A DNA stretch of 64,000 nt from Liolophura sinensis. Taxonomy: Eukaryota > Mollusca > Polyplacophora > Chitonida > Chitonidae. Shown here one piece after another: positions 13,030-25,334 of the stretch. The notes beneath the pieces are model-generated. The model was given only the letters and a program-made list of their open reading frames with translations. It was not told where the DNA came from and did not search any database. Where the stretch lies: positions 6,997,435 through 7,061,434 of the forward strand of contig NC_088296.1 of assembly GCF_032854445.1 (NCBI RefSeq). Direction: 5' to 3'. The first letter of the stretch is position 1. Each line of letters opens with the position of its first letter. Made by a program: the position numbers and the translations under genes.

Positions 13030-13135
13030 CGTTATTTAAAACAGTACTATTTATGCAACGTAGTAAGGTGTGGTCTGGTGTATGCATAGACATTTTGCAG
13101 CACTTAATCACGGTACTTATACGTGATAGACAGTA
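13030..13135 (-). repeat. Inverted partner of 11545-11656
   Basis: AACAGTACTATTTATGCAAC, GTAGTAAGGTGTGGTCTGGT and ATACGTGATAGACAG match the reverse complement of 11545-11656 almost perfectly over about 105 bp. Confidence 0.85.
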
Positions 13136-13219
13136 ATAGGGCAAATGCCCCAAAATGTCCATAAATAATTACATTTGGGGTTAAAACTTCACTCTTTAAA
13201 GCGAGATATCACCCCACCT

Positions 13220-13395
13220 TTCTCTTGACCGTACGTGGAAAAGTCTGATAGCAACCTGTGGATGGTCGTGGGTTTCCCCCGGGCTATGCTCGGTTTCCTC
13301 CCACCATAATGCTGGCCTCCGTCGTGTAAGTGAGTATTCTCGACTACGTCGTTAAACGCCAGTCAGATAAATAAACAAATAAATAAATATATAAA
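13220..13395 (+). repeat. SINE-A, 3' part
   Basis: From CTTGACCGTACGTGG through CCACCATAATGCTGGCCTCC to a long ATAAATAAA tail. The head is absent. Confidence 0.8.
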
Positions 13396-13399
13396 TCAA

Positions 13400-15550
13400 A
13401 AGACATTTCTTTTCAATAGAATTCACTAGAATTCTAAGAATTGGGTACAATGTGCAACTGAAAGTCATGGACGAAATTTTAGGCCCTTTACATTTAGAAT
13501 ACAACCCTTAAGATTTCACGTGCTTTTGTTCCATTCGTTTTAGTAAATGCTGGGCTACCTGTATGCAATCCTACACGCCGTCTGCATTCACAGACTTGCC
13601 GTATCATTTAATCAATCTTCACCTCATTTGCATATCAGGCTTGTTGTGTTTGTGTCTGTTAATCGGCAATACCGGCATTACCATTATCAATTTACCGGTA
13701 ACATCTAACAGATCCGCTGAAATGAGACCCCCGTATCATACGCGGCAGTTTTTCCTGTTTAGATTGCGGAATGCATGAATAATGTATGCAAATTGCAAGT
13801 TAATTGATTTTAAAATGCGACAATTTAGGCCACAGAGATGTTTAATGGGGTTTTGGGGGGAAGATTTCATCTTTGCAATAGCGTGTTGATGATAATTCTG
13901 GGTAACATAAAGATGTATTACATGTTGGAATGAAACGTTTTGCCCTACCTATGTGAATATAGCCACCCGTCGATCCTTCGATTTACCAGTACGTGGAACT
14001 CTCCAGTCACGAAGGTAAAATCTCCTCTTTTCATATTCAAAAAACACGTTGCAAATGTCTGTTTTCAGGATGAATTAACACATAGTCATCAAATACTTTA
14101 TTTCTCGATGATATAGATGGATCATTGGCTATATATTTCATTTCATTTCATTTGATAACTGTTGTTTCGCCGTCTTCAAACATACAACACTTTCAGCTCC
14201 ACACAGCCCGACAATATTGATAGGATGGGAACTGAAAGCTTATGTGCTACTAGTGTAGTCTGCTGGTTTGATCTGTATCCAAACAATATGACAGTACAGA
14301 TACAGATGTAAGTAAATGAACTGTCGGTGTAGCCTTATCCCTGGTTTAATTGCAAATGGTGGAACATATTCTCATTGAAGCATAGACATAGGCCTACATG
14401 GTAGCATGCGTTCCCTTGAGAAGCTGAAAGATTTTGCACTTGAATAACTCGTCATAATTATGCAGCATCAGATATGACCTGACAAGTAAGTAGAAAAATA
14501 AGGAAAAAAAAACATAGACGTTTGCTGAATACCCGATCTCTGACAAACACTCGAGTCCCCCTCAGCCCACGAAAAAATGCTTTATCTGAGACAAATATAA
14601 AAGGCATCTTTTGTTCACATGATGAGAGATTTGTCAGTATGACCATGTCTGGCATTAGGCTTTCATGGTGGTTTAACTTTTAGGAAATGCAAAGCGAGGC
14701 ACTGGCATACGGATATTAAGGGAAATATAAGTAGTGCATATGTGAATTGTTTGTGTAATTGGTGAATATATTTAATAATGACAAATATAATCCGATTTGA
14801 CGAATATAATTGATGAACTAGAAGAGTATGTGTTATGCAAAATAACGGAAACTAAAGCTGACGACAAATGGTCGAAAAAAAAAAGCAAAAATGGATTTCA
14901 ATGAGAGGCGTCAGCTATTCAAACTGTGCACAAACAACGATTGTAACAGTAGGCCTATTTCTCCTCAAGCGACGAAAGTGTCATGGTACAGCAACTGTTT
15001 CTCGTCCTACAACGCGTGTTTAGAATGACCTTAGACGACTATTTACGAAAGTTAACCGTCATTTTGCACAGGCATATGAAATGTGCGAATGTTAATTGTA
15101 AACAAAGTTAACTCACAGGTATGTTTTCGTTTTTTACCTCTCTATTTTGTCTCATTGTCTGCCTATTTATATATAAATATACGCATTCCTGTCTTATCTA
15201 TGAACGCTTTTGTCAAGTTTAGTCTGATACATTATTGTATTTAAATGTCTACCCGGAATCCGTTATCGTTGTTAACTTCACCTTTAAACAAACAATAAAT
15301 CTCATTAGTAAGGTCATCTGCTTCAACACATTAGGTAAATCTGTCGGTCCTTCTTAACGTCATGCTTGAGTGATAATTAAATGCGTTAGGACCTATATCA
15401 CGGCACAAACGTGGTTGGTTTGAAACAATGTTGTTTTTAATTAATTTACAGCAAACAGGCGAGCAGTGCAAATAGCGTAGGGTTCAGACACTAAGTACAG
15501 ACAGCATGTATGTATTATCTGCCCTCTGTATGTACCCCATCGCTCATGAT
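13400..15550. other. No gene recognised
   Basis: AT-rich. Short reading frames only, none with recognisable domains or paired splice sites. Confidence 0.45.
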
Positions 15551-15557
15551 ACGACAT

Positions 15558-15798
15558 TCATGGTGTAACGTTTTGAGTGACACACGGTTTAACGTTTTGA
15601 GTGACACACGGTGTAACGTTTTGAGTGACACACGGTGTAACGTTTTGAGTCTCACAAGGTGTAACGTTGTGAGTGACACAGGGTGTAACGTTGTGAGTGG
15701 CACACGGTGTAACATTTTGAGTGACACACGATGTACACACTTTGAGTCGCATACGGTGTATTCATTTTGAATTGCACACAGTGTAACGTTTTGGATCA
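15558..15798. repeat. 24-bp minisatellite, about 10 copies
   Basis: Unit words GTGTAACGTTTTGAGTG and ACACACG. The unit is a multiple of 3, so several frames stay open on both strands. Confidence 0.9.
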
Positions 15799-15800
15799 TA

Positions 15801-15887
15801 CATTTGTCTTCCAACCTTGCCATTTGTCTTCCAAGATTGCCATTTGGGTTTGAACCCTGCCATTTGTCTTTCGATGCTGTCATTTGA
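15801..15887. repeat. 20-bp tandem repeat, 4 copies
   Basis: CATTTGTCTTCCAACCTTGC and three variants, starting three bases after the 24-bp array ends. Confidence 0.85.
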
Positions 15888-15889
15888 TA

Positions 15890-18395
15890 GAAAATGGCTA
15901 TACATTGGGCGGCAACATTTAGTCTGTACGTACACCCCATTTCCTCTGATAACCTTTTAAATTTTAGATTAGATTTTAGATGTAGATTTCCTGAAAAAAA
16001 ACTTAGGTTGAGCATTGGAATTCTGGATATCAACCCGTTGTGCCATATACGTGCGGGTGGTTATTAAAAAACTGCCTGATGACGTGTTTTTAAAGATATT
16101 TACTGCACTTAGTTAAACTATTTTGGCAAAAAGTGTTACATAACGACTTCCCCATGAGCAGCATGTCAGACACGAACAAGGAACAAGACTTGAAAGAACG
16201 GGTCCTTTGTTTATGATTGACCCTTCGAGACATCTCTACATGACACGTGTTTGTAAGAGGACACTTGCTCCTACTGTTAAATCTAATTGGCACATATAGG
16301 ATAGGCTATAGGCTTTTTATGTCTTCCTGGGGGTAAAAGGCTGGTAGAAATACCGGGAGCAATGCGTTAGCCTTGCGCCACAAATGTGTGTGACAATGCT
16401 AGTCAGTGTTTACACATGATATTTGCCTTTATTAGGAACCGTTTTAACCCGGAGTTTGAATCTTATACATATACTGCGGTAAAATGTATTCTTCGTTAAA
16501 TCCGTTGTAGCAGGTAACAGGTTATCAGTTGGGTAGTTCTGATAACTCAGGTTAAGTAGCTTATTGCCAATTAGCTTCACTTGAATGTCATGAAAGTGTA
16601 AATACTAGCTTTACACGACACTGGAATTTTGTGTTTAAAGATCGCAAGGTGCCTTTTACATGTAGAGATTTTTAATTGATCCCGTCGCTTTTGTTAAAAT
16701 GATACCAAAAATGCAAGATTTGTCACCAAAATAAAGTTATGCCTCATCAGTTTTCTTTGGATAAGGCTTGGTTCCGGTGACATAGAGTGAAATAAGCTCG
16801 AAATTGCACGAAATAAGTGAAATTGTACGCCGCTAAAGAATATAAGGCGAACACGTTCTTTGAAATTGTTTGTAAAGCTAAGAGGAACATTCGTACGAAC
16901 AATGACACTATATGGACAAAGGATAAAAAAAAATTAGAAAAAAAAAAACATGTTCGAATTCTTTTACATACAAAAAAGCAAGGATAAGTGAGTCACCCTG
17001 CCTGATCCCAGGGTCCGTTTTCAATGGCTCTGCTTTACTCAGCGTGAAGGCATTTCAATTACACTTGCGTTGTATCACACACAGAGGGTCCAGCGTGCAT
17101 ACAAAACATTGCACGGATGCACTGTGCATGTAGTGTGTGAAGATATGTTGCTTGGAATAAATTTGCCTTTGAAGATTTTCGCATCAACAGAGGATTAGGC
17201 GGACAACATTGCAGTTTAATGATGCTTTGCATGCGTTTACATAGCGTATTTGCAATGTGTTATAGCACATTATGTCTTTCTTTTTATTTTTACAGTCATG
17301 CTCACAAAGCATATAAGATATTAAGGCACGACGGAATACTGTAGACTCCTCTTTCCCGGAGACAATATTTTTTTGGTATATAACCAGGGTCATCTATCCT
17401 AATTCATAGCAATGTTTGTGCAGTCGCTGCTGTGTGCCGACTCGGAAAATAGAGGTTATACAATCTGTTATTCATGTATAAAGTTGAAACGTCGCCAGAC
17501 CTGCATGATATTGCCACCATTGTCAACGAACAACAAAACCAAATGACATCAGACTAATTTGGTGCATGTCATATAGGTTAAAGCTACAGAGACAGTTGAT
17601 CTGTCCCAATGTTAACTATTTGTGCTCCCTGCGTGCAGACCAAGTGCGTTTGGTTTCACAATCGCAAAGATCATCCCCCTTCTGACTTTCCTGACACGTC
17701 GACCCTCGCATTTTACATGGCAATCTTGTTCCTCTTAAGGAGTTCGCGTGCATGAAGAGTCACGTCATGTGCTCAGTGCTTTCAAATTTGAACCGCACGA
17801 GCATCCCCAAGATCTTGTATCTGATTGGTCAAATCCGGGAGCAAAGACAGCTTATCCATTGAAATGGGCGCTCTATTTTATTATCATTATCTTGAATTTC
17901 TCTCATCATGCTATAACAAAGTTTTATGATTTTGTTGGCTTTGAATGTGGGTACTACCAAAAAAGGTGGAAAATCTCTCCAAGATAGCCACCAAAACAAC
18001 ACCAGCTTCGTTATATCTCGGTCAGATTCAACCTCTGGTCACAAATCTGAGGACGTATGCATGCCCCCGCCTGGTTTTCTAGTAATACATGTTGAACTGT
18101 CCTCAGTTTTCACTGTTCAGTGAGAAAAGGAAAAAGAATTGTCCTTGTTCACATTGTCTTAAGATTAGCGAACGCATGTTGCCGCAGCTTCCGGTATAAT
18201 CCCGCCAGACTTCCGCGTACGGTTTCCATGGAAACGCGGTTTGCTTTCGGGTAACAGGGTATTGTTGAGGGCGTCTGCGGCTATTGACGCTGAAATGCCA
18301 AACTCTCGCGATATCACATCCGCTCCACCTGGCCACAGGCGTTTGCCCATCAGATCTGCAACTGAATAATGTGGGAAGCCATGTTAAATATAACT
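15890..18395. other. No gene recognised
   Basis: 18180-18350 is CpG-richer than its surroundings and open on the minus strand in two frames, but it shows no known domain. The rest is plain AT-rich sequence. Confidence 0.4.
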
Positions 18396-18398
18396 GAA

Positions 18399-18555
18399 GA
18401 CGTACAGCGTAGAGAGTAAAACCAGACCAGCTACGACAGTTTGATAGACGTACAGCACAGAGAATAAAACCAGAGCAGCGGCGACAGTGTGATAGACGTA
18501 CAGCACAGAGAGTAAAACCAGACCAGCGACGACAGTGTGATAGATGTACAGCCGG
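18399..18555 (-). repeat. 48-bp tandem array (3 copies) of dispersed repeat D
   Basis: Unit GACGTACAGCACAGAGAGTA, then AAACCAGACCAGC.ACGACA, starting at 18399, 18447 and 18495. Reverse-complemented it matches the GTCGTCGCTGCTCTGGTTTT words at 3081-3150 and 33871-33965. Confidence 0.8.
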
Positions 18556-18792
18556 TGAAATACGTAACCAATTACTCGATTCTTAGCACAATAGCTTAAG
18601 CACAATTAGGTAAAGAAAACATATACGATGATGTTAATTGCAATATTTTAGACGTGACTGGTCCGGAATTCCTCAAAATGCTGTGTTTTCACTACATTTA
18701 CTATGCAATCGCATTAAAACAAAGCGAAGGGACTAGGCATCAGGGATGCTTAGTCCACCAGCAGAATCCACCAGAAACGCCAATCAGTCAGT

Positions 18793-18793
<1 letters not shown>

Positions 18794-18862
<69 letters not shown>
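18794..18862. repeat. (TA)n microsatellite
   Basis: About 34 TA units without interruption. Confidence 0.97.
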
Positions 18863-18864
<2 letters not shown>

Positions 18865-19423
18865 TTCCTGTAGCATGCGTCAGATTGTAACGTTGTCTTA
18901 TTTATACTTTGCGAATAACTATATTATACTGAATTATTAGCGTATCAAGTGACCCCAAGCCGTTCAAGGGCGTGATATGCTCGTCAGGCGTCACACGCTG
19001 TGGCGTCATTATCATGCTCGTCACAACACACGCTCGTGCTCTCGGCAAACAAAAAGACTCAGTTACATAACCTAGCAAACATTCGGAAACGAGTCGTCGG
19101 GTTTCGCTTAGAATGTTCTCACGGTTGTGTGTTTTGGGTTACGTCACAAAAATCTCGGGTATTCTGTTGAACAACAAAAGCACACAGAATAGAGAGATAT
19201 GCTCCTGTCCCTTACTATAGCAGACTGTGTACAAGTGGGTACAATACGTGGCGTCAGGGCTGCTGTTGTCGTAACATAAGCTCTGTATAAGCTGTCACAA
19301 GCTTTTTGTGCAGAGAACTTTTTTTGTCCGAAGGGATTGTGTTGTGGAGATTTATTTGAAAGAAAAGACATGGTTGCAACAAATGAAGGAAAAGTTAACT
19401 TGACATTTAAGAAATTATATATA

Positions 19424-19850
19424 CACTCAACAAAAATATAAATGCACGAAGCAACTTTATCTTGTTTTCTCTCAGTATTAAATGACGTATTTACTCAACA
19501 AAATAGGGTGAGTATTCATTTTCAGTTGTGGCATCATTTTCCACCATATTTTTAGGGCAATTATCCAGAAGGTATGGCAGCGTAAAAGAAGAGTAGTCGG
19601 TATTCACAGTTCACCCTGATCGTGATGGTAACGGTGGACACAGTCGGTACTGATTGCTGTGAACTGTGAACTGTGATTATACCGACCACTCTGTTCTCAC
19701 ACTGCCCTAGCTTCTGGAATATTGCCCTAAAATATGAAAATATGTTGGAAATTGAAACCACAATTGATAACGAATTCTTTTGTTAACACGTTATTCAATA
19801 CCGAGAGAAAACAATATAAAATTGTTTCGTGCGTTTGTATTTTTGTTGAG
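19424..19850. mobile_element. 427-bp foldback MITE with Tc1-like ends and TA duplication
   Basis: The two halves are inverted copies along most of their length, with arms of about 190 bp. Both ends read ACTCAACAAAAATA when viewed inwards, flanked by TA at 19422-19423 and 19851-19852. Shared inner blocks include TTGTTTTCTCTC and TTAGGGCAAT.TTCCAGAAG. The centre (about 19615-19670) carries repeated GAACTGTGA words. It is non-coding and is probably moved by a Tc1/mariner transposase. Confidence 0.8.
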
Positions 19851-20049
19851 TACATATGTCTCCAGTTGAATTATTCTGTCTTTTCCCTTATTACGTTGCG
19901 AATGTTAAAGTGGTATGACAGGTGGGCTATTTAACAAACTTAAGCCGTGAAAGTAAACATACTCGTATTTTTTAATAAAAACCCCTGTCTGTTTGCACAA
20001 ACTATGGCCAGTGTCTATTAAAAGCTGTGGTGACTACAGTGCCATCATG

Positions 20050-20279
20050 TCAGCCTGTCCTTAGTGACTGTGCGACACTTTTATTCAAATCGAAACCAGT
20101 CTCCACACCCAGTATAGTTCCGTCGCCGCCATACACTGATGGAGGCTGATTTTGTGGGTCCTGTGCATACTCCTCACAGTGCATGAGCCGTACATCAACG
20201 CTACCGCTAGCAAATTTCGTACAGAAATATTGAGCACCGCCAAGGTCAGTGGTGCTTTCATTGTCGGTAAGGTTCCATG
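20050..20279 (-). CDS. Unrecognised open stretch, possible terminal exon (weak)
   Basis: On the minus strand this reads NESTTDLGGAQYFCTKFASG, then SVDVRLMHCEEYAQD and GGDGTILGVETGFDLNK before a stop. Composition is protein-like (Cys, Gly, acidic residues) and the GC content is higher than nearby. I do not recognise the family. The longer frame runs on into a SINE, so the true 5' limit is unknown. Confidence 0.2.
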
Positions 20280-20388
20280 CAAACCGCAGATCTATTAAAT
20301 GCATAAGGCCCTGGATTAAGGCTTTTCTGGCAAAATAGAGTCGTATTTGTATACCATGCAGGTTGGTGCCTCTCAGTATACATATACA

Positions 20389-20590
20389 CGGGGCTTCGTG
20401 GCCGAGGGGGAGAGCACGCCACCGCGGTGGAATGACCCATGAGACTCCTACCAATGCGATCGCTGTGAGTTCAAATCCAACTCATGCTGGATTCATAATG
20501 TAACTTTACATAATGTTGGCCGCCGTTCTATCAGTGATATATTCTTGAGTACGGCGTAAAACACCAATCAAATAATAAAACAAATAGATC
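20389..20590 (+). repeat. SINE-A, near full-length copy
   Basis: Head GGGGCTTCGTGGCCGAGG, middle CGCTGTGAGTTCAAATCC (B-box-like), tail ACACCAATCAAATAATAAAA. The central body is shortened. Confidence 0.8.
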
Positions 20591-20598
20591 AGTGACGT

Positions 20599-20760
20599 AC
20601 ATTTATTTATTTATTTGATTGGTGTTTTATGCGGTACTCAAAAATATTTCACTTTTACGACGGATGCCAGTATTATGATGGGGGGAAACTGGACAGAACC
20701 CGGGGAAAACCCATTCGCAGGCTGCTGACCGACCTTCCCACATACGGCCGGAGAGTGACG
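20599..20760 (-). repeat. SINE-A, inverted copy facing the previous one
   Basis: TTTATTTGATTGGTGTTTTA through ATTATGATGGGGGGAAACTG to CTTCCCACATACGGCCGGAG. Tail-to-tail with 20389-20590, with less than 20 bp between them. Confidence 0.8.
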
Positions 20761-21146
20761 TACATCTATGAGATTTAGTACCACATCCTGTACAACGTCT
20801 CAAGGTCAGTCACCTCGGTCAGTGATTTAATGCGGGCCTTATTGGGAGTAAAATGTATACATCCCGAAAAAAGAAAGAAAAACATATAAGAAAATAGCGG
20901 TATATATAGTTTCATTGTTAGCACAAACTTAATTGTGGTTGTCCTTTTCACTTATCGGGCGTGGTGTTTTACCTTGCAGGATGAAGAATGCTCAGAGTTC
21001 TGTATAGCCTTTAAAGTGCTTTGTTGAGAATTTCTGACGATTAATGAATATCACCCATGCGCGCAATTTGTCATAAAAATAAATCTACGAAATGAATTAA
21101 AGGGAGAAAAATTTAATATGTCATTTCATGCTTTTAGGAGCATATC

Positions 21147-21149
<3 letters not shown>

Positions 21150-21206
<57 letters not shown>

Positions 21207-21215
21207 TAGATATAT
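21150..21215. repeat. (TA)n microsatellite
   Basis: About 26 TA units followed by GATAGATA. Confidence 0.95.
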
Positions 21216-21486
21216 CCGGCCTGACTGTCATAAAATGTCCGTGTACATGCAAAGGCCTATATGTATGCGTGTGACCTTGTGTATTTGATTCCTTAGCTTA
21301 TAAAGGAATACTGATTGGCTAACCGTGGAGGTAAGTTTTCCTGGGTAAAATATTACAACTTTGGTCACGCTTGAAGAAATGTACGATACCCTAAATTCAG
21401 ATAAGGCAAGACATGGCCTGGACTTCGCTATCTCTCACGTCAGCCACTCAGAATCTATTCTGTATTCATTTAAGTCAAGAGTTTGC

Positions 21487-21570
21487 TACATATGTAAGAA
21501 ACACACCCTGGTATGTAAGAAACACACCCTTGTATGTAAGAAACCCACCCTTGTATGTAAGAAACAGAAG
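21487..21570. repeat. 21-bp tandem repeat, 4 copies
   Basis: Unit TATGTAAGAAACACACCCTGG with small changes. A reading frame crosses it, but I see no further coding support. Confidence 0.85.
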
Positions 21571-21639
21571 ACACTATTCCATGTGATTCCAGCAGTTACG
21601 CTCGCGACAATATCAACACACGCTTTGTAGAGCCAACCT

Positions 21640-23150
21640 CAGTTGGTATAGAACCGGCCACCCTGTTCTCTTCTCTCATAAACTTGATCTGCATCGAAGT
21701 GAATTACGTATTCTTGATTACGCAGTACTAGTATATTATGCAGGGCTATGTAACACGCGGCAAGACGTTCAGATTTGTACGCAGGTGTTTTCTTATATGT
21801 TCAGCTGCTTCAAGTTTGTTCACTCAACCATGCACGTTATAACTTGATGCAAAATACCAAATCAAAAAGAATCAAAATAGAAATAACCTTGGTATTTGGC
21901 AGTGGTTTTTTGTGCAGATTGGTGGAATGATTCATCTCGTTGATACATGAATAATACTTTTTGACTTTTTAAATAAAACTTCAGGCGTGACTGGATTCCA
22001 GGTTGACCTTAGGTCTGTCACTATCGACTTGGAACACCCCATATGTGGCTTTCAAGTAGTATATACATGTCCGACTTGACGCTTGGGTTAAAAGGAATGT
22101 AGTTGGTGCCAGAAAGTGTGTTGTAATCCAGTGGCTGTTTTCTAACACACAAGAATTTTGTGTGAAGCACCCGTTTTTATGGTCGTTCACCCTTTTGTAA
22201 TTTCATGAACTCTAATAAGCCCAGAATGTGGCTTGGCATGGATTTTTCAAAAGGAATTGGTGAATGGTTAAAAAAATAAAGACTCATGGTTCTAAATCGT
22301 GAGAGTGAGAAAGTAACTGTCGTCTCGCATCGTCGCGCGTGTTGTGTACAAGTGTGTGCGGATAAATATAAAGCTATAACATTTACTGAGGAACGTAAAT
22401 GAGATTGCCGCTATATTACTTACCAAACATCTCATAAAATCTGCATGGATATTGGCCTAGCCTACGCCTAGCTCATTCAAGTCTTCAAAAGATAGGCGAG
22501 GTTCAGTGCAAAAGAAAAACAACCCTTTTGAATTCGGGACGCGTGAACTAAGCGATACAATGCAGAATTGGCAGCTTGCCAGAGAGTAGCAGACGACAGC
22601 AATGTGTCACGGACTTCACGCGTATTAATACGGTGTTATTATATGCGTGATGTGGCCTTTGTCGGTGTACAGTGTCAAACGCTTTCAACCACTCGACATA
22701 GCCTCTTGGATATTCAAGGATGATAGATACTTGTATACAAAAAACTGTGTATGGATGTTTGACAACGCTTTTGAAAGTCTCAACGCGACCTTTTAAAATA
22801 TGAACTTAAAGAATCTCGGAGATTCCTTTGCAAAGGCGGATCTCTCAGCTTCATAAAAGTGAAAACCGTGTATTGACATCAGTCTTAGCGCTATTCTGGA
22901 TGACAGGTTAGGTTTTAAAGCTCGCCTCTCTGCTCCCACAAATGCGATTCAGGTGGAAAACGGAACAACGCTCATTCTCCTCTATACACCATATCGGCTA
23001 TATCGCCAAATGCACTTTAATGAGCAACTGTTACTGAGGCCTGTGTGTCACTAATAGCAGTGCCTAGTTGCGGCTTAGCATCGTTCTGGTACCTCAACAG
23101 TTTTAAACTAGTGATTAGATAAGTGAATGAATGACTGGGATTTGACGCCA
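21640..23150. other. No gene recognised
   Basis: No repeats of note and no coding structure I can support. Confidence 0.4.
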
Positions 23151-23154
23151 CATA

Positions 23155-23222
23155 GGCAGTGTTTCAAACAAATATTGAATAGGCAGTATTTCAGACAAAT
23201 ATTGAATGGGCAGTATTTCCTA
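23155..23222. repeat. 27-bp tandem repeat, 2.5 copies
   Basis: AGGCAGTGTTTCAAACAAAT followed by ATTGAAT, repeated with few changes. Confidence 0.8.
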
Positions 23223-23944
23223 TTAGCCCGCCCATTATCACCCCGCGAAATTGCATGCCCTCGGGCATGCGCAATACTAACACATCGCGTGGTGGAAATA
23301 TGACTTGTAATGAAGCCACGAGAATGTCCATAAGACTAGGAAGTTTACTATAGTAGGCAAAAATAGTGAACCGTGGAATTTTCAGATACAAGCCCCTTTT
23401 CCACACAGATAAGCGGGTTGCAGTAATATGTGTAGGTACACTGTAAAGGGTATCGGATATTGATCAACGAAAGAGACAAGATGCATCTGACCCCGTACGC
23501 ACAAAAATGACCTCAGCCGCCCCAGAATTCCTGAAGTAAAGGAACATTTACAGACTGTTTGTAGAGGAAGCGAGCTCTTAGAATCAAGCAAACTTTCCAG
23601 CTTACCCATGGGTGAAATTAAGGTCATTTTACCATAACTTGTTTACGACGTCATGCTATGAGTCTAATTGCTATATTCCCAATTAGACACTGTTATGGTT
23701 GGAGAAAAAGCCATTTAAATCAAACGGATTTACACAAGGTTTACGTGATTGCAACGGAAGGTATGCCACACATGCCTGCATGACTGCAGCCTGTGTGACT
23801 GCATTGGAGAGCAGTCACATTAACCAGCCGGTATGGCGAAGCCGCAGTGGTCAATGGTGCAGAAAGATACGTGCTCTATATACCTGTTTTAGAAATTATT
23901 TACAGGTTTAGATTCATAACCGTACGTGGGGGTTTAGTATTAAC

Positions 23945-24085
23945 AATAATGAAGTCGAGGCAATCACCAGGTAAAGATGAAAGACTTCAAAAGCTTTCGA
24001 TCCACATGCCGGGATTTTATCAGGTGTGGGTCGAAAGCTTGTGAAGCCTTTCACATTCATGTGGTGATACCTCGACTTCATTATT
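23945..24085. mobile_element. 141-bp near-palindromic foldback sequence
   Basis: The left arm begins AATAATGAAGTCGAGG, and the right arm, reversed, begins identically. The arms share GAAAG.CTTCA.AAGCTTTCGA and CCACA, giving about 63 bp of stem around a short loop near 24010. It may be a small MITE, or a transcribed hairpin. Confidence 0.65.
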
Positions 24086-24229
24086 ATAAATATTCAAGAA
24101 ACGTTTAAGGCTGTATGCGAACGAAGCGGCTTCAAAAGTCTAAGATGACAATGAAAACACACTAACGACTAGAACCTCTAACATCTTGCACGGTTGATGC
24201 TCTCGGGTGGCACACTTTCATCCACTGTT

Positions 24230-24855
24230 TGTGCGCAGTATATCGAGGAGTTTTCAAACTGAATGTTGTCCTGTTTGTGCAAAGTATATGTAGAAGTTTA
24301 CAAGCTGAACGTAGTCCTGTTTGTGGGAAATATACATGAGTTTTCAGGCTGAACGTAGTCCTGTTTGTGGGAAATATACATGAGTTTTCAGGCTGAACGT
24401 AGTCCTGTTTGTGGGAAATATACATGAGTTTTCAGGCTGAACGTAGTCCTGTTTGTAGGAAATATACATGAGTTTCAGGCTGAACGTAGTCCTGTTTGTG
24501 GGAAATATACATGAGTTTTCAGGCTGAACGTAGTCCTGTTTGTGGGAAATATACATGAGTTTCAGGCTGAACGTAGTCCTGTTTGTGGGAAATATACATG
24601 AGTTTTCAGGCTGAACGTAGTCCTGTTTGTGGGAAATATACATGAGTTTTCAGGCTGAACGTAGTCCTGTTTGTGGGAAATATACATGAGTTTCAGGCTG
24701 AACGTAGTCCTGTTTGTGGGAAATATACATGAGTTTTCAGGCTGAACGTAGTCCTGTTTGTGGGAAATATACATGAGTTTTCAGGCTGAACGTAGTCCTG
24801 TTTGTGGGAAATATACATGAGTTTTCAGGCTGAACGTAGTCCTGTTTGTAGTTCT
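24230..24855. repeat. 44-bp minisatellite, about 13 copies
   Basis: Unit words GGGAAATATACATGAG, CAGGCTGAACGTAG and TCCTGTTTGT. Most units are 44 bp, but a minority (three or four) are 43 bp (TTTC instead of TTTTC). The first two copies are diverged. Confidence 0.95.
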
Positions 24856-25156
24856 GTTTGAGTAGATAGATTAAGTAAGTAAGCTTGCCCCAGCATGTCG
24901 TTATTATTATATTTATATATTATAGCTCCGGTGCATGAATCGTTGTCATTCTTAGTTTGTCAGGCTTGCATCATAATGGAACTTGTGCCTATTGTTTTTG
25001 TCCGGACTGACAACATTCCACAAATACGTAAACAATCCTCTTCTCAGCTCATAGCCCTGTATATTCATGCACATAAATCGACCAACTCTCTAGCGCTGAA
25101 GGTATAAATAGTGCACAGAACAGCTACTCGTACATGTCCACAGTTAATTTTGCCCT

Positions 25157-25330
25157 GGCGGCAACCTGCGGATAGTCGTGGATTTCTGCCGGGCTATGCC
25201 CGGTTTCCTCCCACCATAATGCTGGCCGCCGTCGTATAAGTGAAATATTCTTGAGTACGGCGTAAAACACCAAACAAATAGAATAAATAAATAAATCAAT
25301 CAATCAATCAATAAATAAATCAATAAATCA
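25157..25330 (+). repeat. SINE-A, 3' part with long tail
   Basis: GGCAACCTGCGGATAGTCGT through GCCGTCGTATAAGTGAAATA to a mixed (AATAAATC)n tail of about 60 bp. Confidence 0.85.
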
Positions 25331-25334
25331 ATAC

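Noticed and set aside
18165-18350. CpG-richer minus-strand frames
   Set aside because: Two overlapping frames are open and neither shows a motif. There are no paired splice sites.
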